A stretch of DNA of 64,000 nucleotides, from NCBI GenBank assembly GCA_025359185.1, contig JANYHF010000085.1, forward strand, positions 1 through 64,000. The letters run 5' to 3'. Origin of the DNA: Hyphomicrobiaceae bacterium. GTDB lineage: Bacteria > Pseudomonadota > Alphaproteobacteria > Rhizobiales > Hyphomicrobiaceae. Positions 37,201 to 45,180 of this stretch are shown here, piece by piece. A model generated the notes under the pieces. The model was not told where the DNA came from. It searched no databases and saw only the letters and a program-made list of their open reading frames with translations. Position 1 is the stretch's first letter. Every line of letters begins with the position of its first letter. A program made the translations under genes and the position numbers.

Positions 37201-38712
37201 TCAACTTGTCTTGCGGGATTTGCCCGGCGCCGCGCCGGTCCACCAGCGGTTGGAGACCGGGAACCGCCCAGCCGCCTGTTCGATGACCTCGGCCGCCCGG
37301 AACAAAGTTTCTTCGTCAAACGCCTTGCCGATGAGTTGCAGGCCCAACGGCAGACCATCGGGCGCGAGCCCGGCAGGCACAGCGATACCTGGCAACCCGG
37401 CCATGTTCACCGTCACCGTGAAGATGTCGTTGAGATACATCTGGATCGGGTCGTTGCTCATCGAGCGCAGCGGGAACGCGGCATTGGGTGTGGCGGGCGT
37501 CAGCAGCACATCGACCTTTTGATAGGCCTCGTCGAAATCGCGCTTGATCAGCGTGCGCACTTTCTGGGCCTGGAGATAATAGGCATCGTAATACCCCGCC
37601 GACAGCACGTAAGTGCCAATGATGATACGCCGCTTGACCTCTTTGCCAAAGCCCTGCGCGCGGCTCTTTTCGTAGGTCTCGATCAGATCTTTGCCTGGCA
37701 CGCGCAGGCCGTAGCGCATTCCGTCATAGCGGGCGAGATTGGAGGAGGCCTCGGCGGGCGCGACGATGTAGTAGGCGGGCAGCGCCAGCTTGGTGTGGGG
37801 CAGGCTGACCTCGTGGATGGTGGCGCCCGCAGCTTTCAACCAATCGATGCCCTGCTGCCAGAGCTTTTCTATTTCTGCAGGCATCCCGTCGATACGGTAT
37901 TCCTTCGGCACCCCGACCTTGAGCCCCTTGATGCCCTTGCCCAGCGCCGCCTCATAGTCAGGCACCGGTAGATCGGCGGAAGTCGTGTCCTTTGGATCAT
38001 GACTGGCCATGGCCTTCAGCAGGATCGCGGCATCGCGCACGGTTTTGGCGATGGGGCCGGCCTGGTCGAGTGAGGACGCGAAGGCAACGACACCCCAGCG
38101 CGAGCAGCGGCCATAAGTTGGCTTGATGCCGACCGTGCCAGTAAGCGCGGCCGGCTGGCGGATCGAACCGCCGGTGTCGGTCGCTGTGGCGCCAAGGCAG
38201 AGCGATGCCGCCACCGCCGTCGCCGAACCACCGGAGGAGCCGCCCGGCACCAAATCGGCATTTTTGCCGCTGGCGCGCCAGGGGTTCACCACCGGGCCGT
38301 AATAGCTGGTCTCGTTCGACGAGCCCATGGCGAACTCGTCCATGTTGAGTTTGCCCAACATAACCGCGCCGGCATCCCAAAGGTTCTGCGTGACCGTGCT
38401 CTCATAGGTCGGCTTGAAGCCGTCGAGCACTTGGCTACAGGCCTGTGTATGCACGCCCTTGGTAGCGAACAGATCCTTGATGCCCAGCGGAATGCCCTCC
38501 AGAGCGCGGCCTTTGCCCTTGGCCAGCGTGTTGCCGGAAATCCGCGCCATCGCCCGCGCCTGATCGGCCGTGACGGCGACATAGGCGTTCAGCGATGGAT
38601 TGGCCTGCTCGATGGCAGCAAGGAAGGCGTCGGTCAGTTCCAAGGCGGTGAATTGTTTGCCAGCGAGGCCATCGCGGGCTTCGGCAAGGGTGAGTGACGT
38701 GAGATCGGTCAT
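37201..38712 (-). CDS. gatA: Asp-tRNA(Asn)/Glu-tRNA(Gln) amidotransferase subunit A
   Basis: GatA is the glutaminase of the GatCAB complex that makes Gln-tRNA(Gln) and Asn-tRNA(Asn) by transamidation. The 503-residue protein has the amidase Lys-Ser-Ser triad: [19 protein letters not shown] and [12 protein letters not shown] chose the ATG before [11 protein letters not shown]; the open frame to 38850 is not typical. It is separated from gatC by a Uma2-type gene and a small membrane protein gene. gatB is outside the window. Confidence 0.94.
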   Translation of the reverse strand: MTDLTSLTLAEARDGLAGKQFTALELTDAFLAAIEQANPSLNAYVAVTADQARAMARISGNTLAKGKGRALEGIPLGIKDLFATKGVHTQACSQVLDGFKPTYESTVTQNLWDAGAVMLGKLNMDEFAMGSSNETSYYGPVVNPWRASGKNADLVPGGSSGGSATAVAASLCLGATATDTGGSIRQPAALTGTVGIKPTYGRCSRWGVVAFASSLDQAGPIAKTVRDAAILLKAMASHDPKDTTSADLPVPDYEAALGKGIKGLKVGVPKEYRIDGMPAEIEKLWQQGIDWLKAAGATIHEVSLPHTKLALPAYYIVAPAEASSNLARYDGMRYGLRVPGKDLIETYEKSRAQGFGKEVKRRIIIGTYVLSAGYYDAYYLQAQKVRTLIKRDFDEAYQKVDVLLTPATPNAAFPLRSMSNDPIQMYLNDIFTVTVNMAGLPGIAVPAGLAPDGLPLGLQLIGKAFDEETLFRAAEVIEQAAGRFPVSNRWWTGAAPGKSRKTS

Positions 38713-38738
38713 TCGATACCTGATTGGATAGGCAAAGA

Positions 38739-39332
38739 CTAATTTGCGAGATGGGTCTTGGCGTAGACGTCGTTGAGAGCGCAGGAGAGTCCAATACACG
38801 TCAGAATCAACTTGCCGCCCTTTTCGATTGTCTCCGGCCGCTCTGGCCAAGCACCTTCGGCATCGCGGCGCAAAAGTTGAGCTTCAATCCGGGTCGATTG
38901 CACGACCAGGATCTCGACGACGGTTGGTATTGATGCGTACACAAACACATCGTCCCAAGTGTCAGACGAGTTGCCTGGCGACAAAATTTCAACAAGCAAA
39001 ACCGGGTCCGGCAAGGCAATTTGCCCAGCCTCAGTCGGCGAACAGGTCACGCCCACGTCGGGAACACGCATGTTCACATCGGCCCTGATGCGGGTGGCGA
39101 CCGCAGGCTCCGTAAAAACCATGCAAGGGCTCTTTTTCTTTTTGAGACAGTTGCCGATTAGAATCGCGACATTGGCCTGCAACGCCCCATGTGTGGTGCT
39201 CGCAGGCGACATCGCCCGAATGACGCCATCGACCAACTGGAATTTCTTGTGGACACCATCCCCCGGCCAGTCGATGAATTCATCAACGGTGATTGGCGGC
39301 GGTGGCAGCATGTCTTTCTTTAGTGCGCTCAT
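38739..39332 (-). CDS. Uma2-family (DUF820) putative endonuclease
   Basis: This 197-residue protein has the Uma2 pattern: [43 protein letters not shown] and [12 protein letters not shown]. The Asp and Glu-x-Leu residues fit the PD-(D/E)xK nuclease-like core of this family, which is abundant in cyanobacteria and often mobile. Its role is unknown. It lies within the gatC-gatA interval on the same strand, probably a later insertion. Confidence 0.8.
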   Translation of the reverse strand: MSALKKDMLPPPPITVDEFIDWPGDGVHKKFQLVDGVIRAMSPASTTHGALQANVAILIGNCLKKKKSPCMVFTEPAVATRIRADVNMRVPDVGVTCSPTEAGQIALPDPVLLVEILSPGNSSDTWDDVFVYASIPTVVEILVVQSTRIEAQLLRRDAEGAWPERPETIEKGGKLILTCIGLSCALNDVYAKTHLAN

Positions 39333-39377
39333 TGAAACGCCTGTCGATCAAAGATAGCCTCCGGCCAGCACTTTGGC

Positions 39378-39617
39378 CTATTCTGACGCCTTTGACGGAC
39401 TGTCCGCCTGTGCCGCAAGAATGATGGCGAGAATTCCGACGAGAATCGCGAGCAGCCCGCCCAAAAAGCCCCAGAGCATCCAGCCGATATACATTGGGTC
39501 GCTGCTCAACTCGGGCGCGCGGCTGTAGATCATCACGCGGCTAACCACTGACGACAAAAGGCCCAGCGCCGAATTGCCAATCAGCACAGCCGCCGCGATG
39601 ATGGTGAAGATCCGCAA
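39378..39617 (-). CDS. Small two-helix membrane protein
   Basis: This 79-residue protein has two hydrophobic segments, near residues 2-25 and 43-68 (M-L-W-G-F-L-G-G-L-L-A-I-L-V-G-I-L-A-I-I-L). It starts 3 bp after the gatC stop and is on the same strand, so it is likely translated from the gat message. I do not recognise the family or a function. Confidence 0.5.
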   Translation of the reverse strand: MRIFTIIAAAVLIGNSALGLLSSVVSRVMIYSRAPELSSDPMYIGWMLWGFLGGLLAILVGILAIILAAQADSPSKASE

Positions 39618-39620
39618 GAG

Positions 39621-39914
39621 CTACTCCACCACCTTGGGCACGACGAAAAAATTGTCCTCAGCCATCGGCGCGTTCTTGACGATGTCGGCGGCCATTTCGC
39701 CGTCGGTCACCACGTCGTCGCGCTGCTTCATGCGCATACTGACAACGCGGGTCATCGCCTCGACGCCCTTGGTGTCAACCGCGCTCAGCTGCTCGACCCA
39801 TTTCAGGATCGCGTTCAGCTCGCTCTTCAGGCTGCCGGCGTCGGCGTCCGTGATTTCGAGCCTTGCCAGCCGCGCGATACGTCGCACTGTAGCCTCGTCA
39901 ACCTCTTGCATCAT
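39621..39914 (-). CDS. gatC: Asp-tRNA(Asn)/Glu-tRNA(Gln) amidotransferase subunit C
   Basis: GatC stabilises GatA and GatB in the transamidosome. The 97-residue protein has the family pattern [45 protein letters not shown] and the C-terminal [16 protein letters not shown]. It is the first gene of the local gat unit. A second ATG three bases downstream is equally possible as start. Confidence 0.93.
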   Translation of the reverse strand: MMQEVDEATVRRIARLARLEITDADAGSLKSELNAILKWVEQLSAVDTKGVEAMTRVVSMRMKQRDDVVTDGEMAADIVKNAPMAEDNFFVVPKVVE

Positions 39915-40015
39915 GCCTCACCGTTTCTTCAGGGGCGGTCTCGTTAGGGGATTGCCCGAAGCAGTGCCATACAGATAGCCTCAAGCCGCTAAATGATGCA
40001 ACCAAGGTGGCTGTG

Positions 40016-40495
40016 ATGACGGCAGAGCGGAAAGACGGGCCGGCGCGGTTTGTGGCGGCTGCGGCGCAGCTTGGACTGACAGTGGATCTTAAGACTTTTG
40101 AGCAGAGCACTCGCACCGCCGAGGAGGCTGCAGCCGCTTGCGGATGCGAGGTGGGCCAGATCGTGAAATCGCTGGTGTTCAAGGGCCGCACCACCGGCAC
40201 GCCCTATTTGCTGCTGGTGTCGGGCAGCAACCGCGTCGATCAGAAGGGCGTCGCGGGCCAGATCGGCGAGCCGCTCGACCGGCCCGATGCCGGCTTCGTG
40301 CGGGACCTCACAGGCTTTGCCATTGGTGGCATTCCGCCTCTGGGTCACGATACGCCGCTCAAGACCTTTATGGACGGCGATTTGCACAAATTCGCACTGG
40401 TTTGGGCGGCGGCGGGATCCCCCAATGCTGTGTTCGCGGTCGAACCCGCAGCGCTGCAATCCGCCAGCAAGGCCCAAACCATAAAAGTCATCTAA
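40016..40495 (+). CDS. YbaK/EbsC-type aminoacyl-tRNA deacylase
   Basis: This protein of about 159 residues has the YbaK/ProX fold marks: A-A-A-C-G-C-E-V-G-Q-I-V-K-S-L-V-F, L-L-L-V-S-G-S-N-R-V-D and F-A-I-G-G-I-P-P-L-G-H, including the conserved Lys of the V-K-S-L segment. Such proteins hydrolyse misacylated tRNAs (for example Cys-tRNA-Pro or Ala-tRNA-Pro). It diverges from gatC, with about 100 bp between starts. A GTG at 40007 is an alternative start; AAGG at 40003-40006 fits ATG 40016 better. Confidence 0.85.
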   Translation: MTAERKDGPARFVAAAAQLGLTVDLKTFEQSTRTAEEAAAACGCEVGQIVKSLVFKGRTTGTPYLLLVSGSNRVDQKGVAGQIGEPLDRPDAGFVRDLTGFAIGGIPPLGHDTPLKTFMDGDLHKFALVWAAAGSPNAVFAVEPAALQSASKAQTIKVI

Positions 40496-40583
40496 TGGCG
40501 CCACGCCGCCGTTGTCCGGCCCCAAACTTAGGGTTAGCATGGGTTTTGCGCGCCAGACCGGCGTTGCACTTTTGCGGGGGCCG

Positions 40584-41591
40584 ATGATGATTTTGCCATT
40601 CCGATGCTGGCCGATGGCAATGCTGATGGTGTTTGCAACCGCCGCCCCTGCCGCCGCGTTCGATTGCGGCAAGGCGCAGACCAAAGTCGAAAAGATCATT
40701 TGCGCCGATGCCAAACTCAAATCCGCCGACGACATGATGTCGGGCGCCTATGCTAAACTGAAAGACAGCTTGGAGGCCAAAACCGAAAAGGAGGCCTTGC
40801 GCATCTCCCAACTGCGCTGGATCAAGCAGCGCGAGGCTTGTGACTATGACGGCGCGACAGACGTTGCAGAATGCGCGCGCGGTTCAACTGCCAAGCGCAT
40901 GGCGCTGCTGACAGCCCATCCACAAACTGGTCCCGGCGACGGTACGGATCTCACCCCTTGGTTCATTCAGAAGGAGGGCAAGAAGGGTGGCTGGGACATC
41001 GATCTCAATCTCATTCGCTATGCCGGGCCGCAATCGGAAGGCGAATATCTGTTCAACCGCGAGGCCCAGGCGCTGGCGGTTCCAGCCTTGCTGGAAAATT
41101 CAACGCTCGGCACCGCCACACTCGAGGTTGCCAAGGACCGGATCTATGGCAAGTCGGTGTCGCTGACGCCCACATACGCTTCCAAGCGCTTCATCTCAGC
41201 GCTGGCGGAGGTCTACGAGGATAGCGGCGGCGCGCATGGCAACAGCTGGTCCTATTCCATCAACATCAATCTCGACGAGGGCCGCCATCTCAACTACGGC
41301 GATCTGTTCACGCGCGACGTCACCGGCATCCTGGCCAAGCTGTGTAGCGATCAGCTGATTACGGCCCGCAAAGTGCGCACTGAGGACAACACAGTGACAT
41401 TGGAAGAGGGCGGCGACATCGTCATTCTCTCCCACATCAAAGATCTGGAGCGCTGGTCGTTCCGTGCTGACAAGGCGACAGTGCTGTTTGATCCTTACGA
41501 GATCGGCTCGTTTGCCGAAGGCGCGTTTACCTGCATCTTCGATATGGCCAAGCTCAAGACCTTGGCCATACCGGGAGCGCCGCTGCCTTAG
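40584..41591 (+). CDS. Secreted protein with LprI-like (DUF1311) and DUF3298-like domains
   Basis: The protein of about 335 residues has a signal peptide ending A-A-P-A-A-A-F. It is followed by D-C-G-K-A-Q-T-K-V-E-K-I-I-C, L-K-S-A-D-D-M-M-S-G-A-Y and W-I-K-Q-R-E-A-C, the Cys pattern of LprI-type lysozyme-inhibitor domains. The C-terminal half (A-L-A-E-V-Y-E-D-S-G-G-A-H-G-N-S, Y-S-I-N-I-N-L, L-N-Y-G-D-L-F) resembles the DUF3298 domain of RsiV, which itself binds lysozyme. Two lysozyme-related modules in one protein suggest a periplasmic lysozyme-binding function, which is inference. Confidence 0.65.
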   Translation: MMILPFRCWPMAMLMVFATAAPAAAFDCGKAQTKVEKIICADAKLKSADDMMSGAYAKLKDSLEAKTEKEALRISQLRWIKQREACDYDGATDVAECARGSTAKRMALLTAHPQTGPGDGTDLTPWFIQKEGKKGGWDIDLNLIRYAGPQSEGEYLFNREAQALAVPALLENSTLGTATLEVAKDRIYGKSVSLTPTYASKRFISALAEVYEDSGGAHGNSWSYSININLDEGRHLNYGDLFTRDVTGILAKLCSDQLITARKVRTEDNTVTLEEGGDIVILSHIKDLERWSFRADKATVLFDPYEIGSFAEGAFTCIFDMAKLKTLAIPGAPLP

Positions 41592-41594
41592 GTT

Positions 41595-41725
41595 CGGTGC
41601 CCAGCACCAGGTTGAACTGCTGGAATATCATTGCGCGATTGCGCTGCCAGTCGCGGCGCTGGGCTCCGTTCAGCTTCAAAATATCGCGGTCACCGGCGAG
41701 AATTTCGCCCGTGCTGCATTGCGCG
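41595..41725 (-). pseudogene. Relic of phnC (phosphonate ABC transporter ATPase)
   Basis: The minus-strand frame reads T-G-E-I-L-A-G-D-R-D-I-L-K-L-N-G-A-Q-R-R-D-W-Q-R-N-R-A-M-I-F-Q-Q-F-N-L-V. The W-Q-R-x-x-A-M-I-F-Q-Q-F-N-L-V stretch is the Q-loop region of rhizobial-type PhnC. Walker A is missing upstream (a stop precedes), and the sequence after F-N-L-V no longer matches. Only about 40 codons survive. It lies directly upstream of phnG on the opposite strand, so a divergent phnCDE transporter was probably once here and has been lost. Confidence 0.65.
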
Positions 41726-41780
41726 CGCGCCCTTACGCACCTGTCACAATTCCATTAGGTTGACTGCCTAAGGAGAATGA

Positions 41781-42257
41781 ATGTCTGCTTCACATCCTGC
41801 GGCCGTGGGCGTTTCGTCATCTGCGGAGCGCCGCCACGTGATGGCCGTTTGCGCCCACGCCACGCTTGCCGAACTCGCCGATGGTATCGCTGCCGTCGCT
41901 CCAGACCTTGCAGCAACCGTGGTGCGTCCGCCCGAGCTTGGCCTTGTCATGCTGCGTGGCCGTGCGGGCGGTGATGGCGCTCCGTTCAATTTGGGTGAGG
42001 CCACGGTGGCGCGTGCGGCCGTGCGCTTGTCCAGCGGCGAGATGGGCCTCGGTTATGTGCTCGGCCGCTCGTTGGAAAAAGCCCGGCTTGCCGCGATTGT
42101 TGACGCCTTGGCGCAGGTGCCCGCTCACCGCCCGGCCCTGCAGCGGGCGCTCATCGAACCAGTCGAAGCACGGCGCTTGCGCGAACGTTCGGTGACGGCG
42201 GCTGAAACGGCGGCGACCAAAGTCGACTTCTTTACCCTCGTTCGCGGCGAGGATTGA
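41781..42257 (+). CDS. phnG: C-P lyase complex subunit PhnG
   Basis: PhnG is part of the PhnGHIJ core that attaches phosphonates to ribose triphosphate and breaks the C-P bond. The 158-residue protein shows R-R-H-V-M-A-V-C-A-H-A, V-R-P-P-E-L-G-L-V-M-L-R-G-R, F-N-L-G-E-A-T-V-A-R-A-A-V-R and G-Y-V-L-G-R-S. AAGGAG precedes the ATG. It opens an operon of nine genes. A single CTGTCA half-site at 41741-41746 is not a full Pho box. Confidence 0.92.
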   Translation: MSASHPAAVGVSSSAERRHVMAVCAHATLAELADGIAAVAPDLAATVVRPPELGLVMLRGRAGGDGAPFNLGEATVARAAVRLSSGEMGLGYVLGRSLEKARLAAIVDALAQVPAHRPALQRALIEPVEARRLRERSVTAAETAATKVDFFTLVRGED

Positions 42258-42263
42258 GCGACA

Positions 42264-42857
42264 ATGATCAGTGCCAGCACATCCACTTTCGCCGATCCCG
42301 GCCGCGAATCGCAGCAGGTGTTCCGCGCCGCCATGCGCGCGCTCGCCCAACCGTGCAAGCCAGTTGAGCTTATGGCGAGGGTATCGCCACCGGACGGATT
42401 GACGTCAGGGGCCGCAGCCCTGCTTCTGACCTTGGCGGATTTCGAAACATCGGTATGGCTGGATGCCGTCACAACCGTGCGGCCCGAGATCAGCGGCTAT
42501 CTCAAGTTCCATACCGGCACCCGGATGGTAAAAGATCCCGATCAGGCCAACTTCGCATTGATCACCTTGGCCGGGCGGATGCCGAAACTCTATGATTTCG
42601 CGCAAGGCGTGCCGGAATACCCGGACCGGTCGACGACCTTGATCGTGGAGACGACCGCCTTCAATCACAGCGACTGGGCGTGCAAAGGCCCCGGCATCGC
42701 CGGCACACGGACATTCGGCGTTGCGGGCGTGCCGTCCGACTTCATCAATTTTTGGGAGCACAACCGCCTCGGCTTCCCGCTCGGTGTGGATATCCTGTTC
42801 GTCTGTGGCCATCAGATCGCAGGTCTGCCGCGCACCACCCGCCTGACGGAGGCCTGA
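42264..42857 (+). CDS. phnH: C-P lyase complex subunit PhnH
   Basis: This 197-residue protein shows the PhnH pattern: F-A-D-P-G-R-E-S-Q-Q-V-F-R-A-A-M-R-A-L, L-L-L-T-L-A-D-F-E-T-S-V-W-L, F-H-T-G-T-R and the G-P-G-I-A-G-T-R-T-F segment, ending with G-V-D-I-L-F-V-C. It lies 6 bp after phnG and 3 bp before phnI, as in the canonical operon. Confidence 0.92.
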   Translation: MISASTSTFADPGRESQQVFRAAMRALAQPCKPVELMARVSPPDGLTSGAAALLLTLADFETSVWLDAVTTVRPEISGYLKFHTGTRMVKDPDQANFALITLAGRMPKLYDFAQGVPEYPDRSTTLIVETTAFNHSDWACKGPGIAGTRTFGVAGVPSDFINFWEHNRLGFPLGVDILFVCGHQIAGLPRTTRLTEA

Positions 42858-42860
42858 CCC

Positions 42861-43958
42861 ATGTATGTTGCCGTCAAGGGTGGCGAAGCCGCCATCGCCA
42901 ATGCGCATCGGCTGCTGGCCTCCGAGCGGCGCGGCGATCCAGCCGTGCCCGAGATATCGCCAGACCAGATCCGCGAGCAGCTGTCGCTGGCCGTCGATCG
43001 TGTCATGAGCGAGGGCTCGCTCTATGACCGCGATCTCGCCGCCCTCGCCATCAAGCAGGCGCGCGGTGATATGATCGAGGCGATCTTTCTTGTCCGCGCC
43101 TTCCGCACCACGCTGCCACGCTTCGGCTATGCCGCGCCGCTGGACACTGCCGCCATGCAGATCCGGCGCCGCATTTCAGCAACGTACAAGGATCTTCCGG
43201 GTGGGCAGCTTCTGGGGCCGACATTCGACTACACGCACCGGCTGATCGATCCGGCCCTTGCCGGCGATGAAACGGCAGTACCCGCTCCGTTGCGTGCACA
43301 AATTGTGAGTACAGAGCTTGTCCCGCACGTTACTGGCCTGCTCGATGGCGAAGGCCTGATCGAACGCAATGCTCCGCGAGCGGATGGCCTCCCCGCCGGC
43401 GACCTCACGCGCGAGGCGCTGGAGTTCCCGGCGGACCGCGACCTGCGCCTGCAATGCCTGTCCCGCGGCGACGAAGGCTTCCTGCTCGGCATGGCCTATT
43501 CGACGCAACGCGGTTTCGGCCGCACCCATCCCTTCGCGGGCGAAATACGCATGGGCGAGGTGGAGGTGGAGCTCTTCGCCGAGGAGGCAGGTTTCGCCAT
43601 CCCGCTCGGCGAGATTACCGTGACTGAGTTCGAGACCGTCAACCAGTTCACCGGTTCCGAATCCGCGCCGCCACAGTTTACACGCGGCTACGGCCTCGTT
43701 TTCGGCCATTGCGAGCGAAAGGCGATGTCGATGGCGTTGGTCGATCGTGCTCTGCGTGCGGACGAATTGGGCGAGGAGTCCGGCGCGCCCGCCCAAGACC
43801 AGGAATTCGTGCTCTCGCATTGCGATAATGTCGCCGCTACCGGCTTCGTCGAGCACCTGAAGCTGCCGCACTATGTCGATTTCCAAGCCGAACTCGGCCT
43901 CATCCGCAAGCTCCGCCGTGAGCACACTGCCCGGCACGTGAAGGAGGCTGCGGAATGA
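42861..43958 (+). CDS. phnI: C-P lyase complex subunit PhnI
   Basis: PhnI is the nucleosidase-like catalytic subunit that joins phosphonate to the ribose C1 with PhnGHL. The 365-residue protein begins M-Y-V-A-V-K-G-G-E-A-A-I-A-N-A-H and continues Q-L-S-L-A-V-D-R-V-M-S-E-G-S-L-Y. It has R-R-I-S-A-T-Y-K-D-L-P-G-G-Q-L-L-G-P-T-F-D-Y-T-H-R, L-G-M-A-Y-S-T-Q-R-G-F-G-R-T-H-P and D-F-Q-A-E-L-G-L-I-R-K-L-R. The long palindromic repeat B follows directly. Confidence 0.94.
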   Translation: MYVAVKGGEAAIANAHRLLASERRGDPAVPEISPDQIREQLSLAVDRVMSEGSLYDRDLAALAIKQARGDMIEAIFLVRAFRTTLPRFGYAAPLDTAAMQIRRRISATYKDLPGGQLLGPTFDYTHRLIDPALAGDETAVPAPLRAQIVSTELVPHVTGLLDGEGLIERNAPRADGLPAGDLTREALEFPADRDLRLQCLSRGDEGFLLGMAYSTQRGFGRTHPFAGEIRMGEVEVELFAEEAGFAIPLGEITVTEFETVNQFTGSESAPPQFTRGYGLVFGHCERKAMSMALVDRALRADELGEESGAPAQDQEFVLSHCDNVAATGFVEHLKLPHYVDFQAELGLIRKLRREHTARHVKEAAE

Positions 43959-43988
43959 TCGTTAGGCGTACTATGTCAGTGAGTCTTG

Positions 43989-44104
43989 CGTCCCCTCGCC
44001 CCTTCGGGGAGAGGGATAGGGTGAGGGGGCTGTCGCTTGCCGCACATGCTGAGCATTCCACAAACCCCTCACCCTGTCCCTCTCCCCAGCGGGGCGAGGG
44101 GACG
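43989..44104. repeat. GC-rich palindromic repeat, copy B
   Basis: Two 40-nt arms (43989-44028 and 44065-44104) are inverted copies that differ at about four positions. They begin CGTCCCCTCGCCCC and end GGGGCGAGGGGACG, with a 36-nt loop. The element fills most of the 190-bp phnI-phnJ gap and would form a very stable stem in the operon transcript. It belongs to the same family as copies A and C. Confidence 0.85.
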
Positions 44105-44148
44105 TTAGGGCCCCAGAGTACCGCAATCGCGACAATGGGGGTGTACAC

Positions 44149-45180
44149 ATGACCGATCTCCCGGCCTACAACTTCGCCTATCTCGATGAGCAGACCAAGC
44201 GGATGATCCGGCGCGCGATCCTCAAAGCCATCGCCATTCCGGGCTATCAGGTGCCGTTCGCCAGCCGCGAGATGCCGATGCCCTATGGCTGGGGCACAGG
44301 CGGCGTGCAGGTAACGGCGGCGATCCTCGGGGCCGATGATGTGCTCAAGGTGATCGATCAGGGGGCAGACGATACGACTAATGCCGTGTCGATCCGCAGC
44401 TTCTTTGCGAAGACAGCGGGCGTCGCCACCACGACGAAAACCAGCGAGGCCACCGTCATCCAGACGCGGCATCGCATCCCGGAACAGCCGCTGACGGACA
44501 AACAGGTTCTTGTCTATCAGGTGCCGATCCCCGAGCCCTTGCGCTTTCTGGAGCCGCGCGAAACCGAGACGCGGGCCATGCACGCGCTCGCCGATTACGG
44601 CCTCATGCATGTGAAACTCTACGAAGATATTGCCAAACACGGGCATATAGCGACGTCCTATGACTATCCCGTCAAGGTCGATGGCCGATACATCATGGAC
44701 CCATCGCCGACGCCAAAATTCGACAACCCGAAGATGGACAATTGCGCCGCCTTGCAGCTGTTCGGCGCGGGCCGCGAGAAACGCATCTACGCCATCCCGC
44801 CCTACACTAAGGTCGTCAGTCTCGACTTTGAGGACCACCCGTTCGAGCGCAACGTCTTCACTGAACCTTGCGCCATCTGCGGCGCCACCGGCGTCTATCT
44901 CGATGAGGTGCTGACGGACGATAAGGGTGGACGGATGTATGTCTGCTCGGATACGGACTATTGCGAGACGCAGGCTGCCGAGGGGCCTTCCCGCCCCACC
45001 CCCACCATGTTCCTCCCCCCTCAAGGGGGAGGAGACGCTGGGGCCGTGAGAGCGGACGCTATCGCTTCTAGCGTCCCTTCCCCCTTGACGAGGGAAGGAC
45101 AGGATGGGGGTGGGGCGGGTGATGTCAGAGGCGCCACCATTACGACTAAGCTCAACAGAACGCGCGACGGTGCCTCATGA
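44149..45180 (+). CDS. phnJ: Carbon-phosphorus lyase PhnJ, with a repeat-encoded C-terminal extension
   Basis: PhnJ is the radical SAM enzyme that cleaves the C-P bond. The 343-residue product has the Fe-S motif C-x2-C-x21-C-x5-C (from E-P-C-A-I-C to V-C-S-D-T-D-Y-C, about residues 242-274), with N-F-A-Y-L-D-E-Q-T-K-R and P-M-P-Y-G-W-G-T-G-G upstream. The usual protein ends shortly after that motif (about 280 residues). Here the frame runs on for about 60 residues of Pro/Gly/Ala-rich sequence encoded by palindromic repeat C. Its stop overlaps phnK by 4 bp. The tail probably does not contribute to catalysis. Confidence 0.93.
   Translation: MTDLPAYNFAYLDEQTKRMIRRAILKAIAIPGYQVPFASREMPMPYGWGTGGVQVTAAILGADDVLKVIDQGADDTTNAVSIRSFFAKTAGVATTTKTSEATVIQTRHRIPEQPLTDKQVLVYQVPIPEPLRFLEPRETETRAMHALADYGLMHVKLYEDIAKHGHIATSYDYPVKVDGRYIMDPSPTPKFDNPKMDNCAALQLFGAGREKRIYAIPPYTKVVSLDFEDHPFERNVFTEPCAICGATGVYLDEVLTDDKGGRMYVCSDTDYCETQAAEGPSRPTPTMFLPPQGGGDAGAVRADAIASSVPSPLTREGQDGGGAGDVRGATITTKLNRTRDGAS
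44990..45119. repeat. GC-rich palindromic repeat, copy C, inside the phnJ frame
   Basis: Two 50-nt arms (44990-45039 and 45070-45119) are imperfect inverted copies around a 30-nt loop. The outer bases are CCCGCCCCACCCCCA and its complement, and the inner bases are GACGCT and AGCGTC. The element is translated in frame as the PhnJ C-terminal tail. It is the same family as copies A and B and recalls protein-coding palindromic elements known from Rickettsia. Confidence 0.85.

Noticed and set aside
41741..41760. Pho box upstream of phnG
   Set aside because: Only one CTGTCA half-site is present. The second 11-bp-spaced half does not match, so PhoB control cannot be claimed from sequence.
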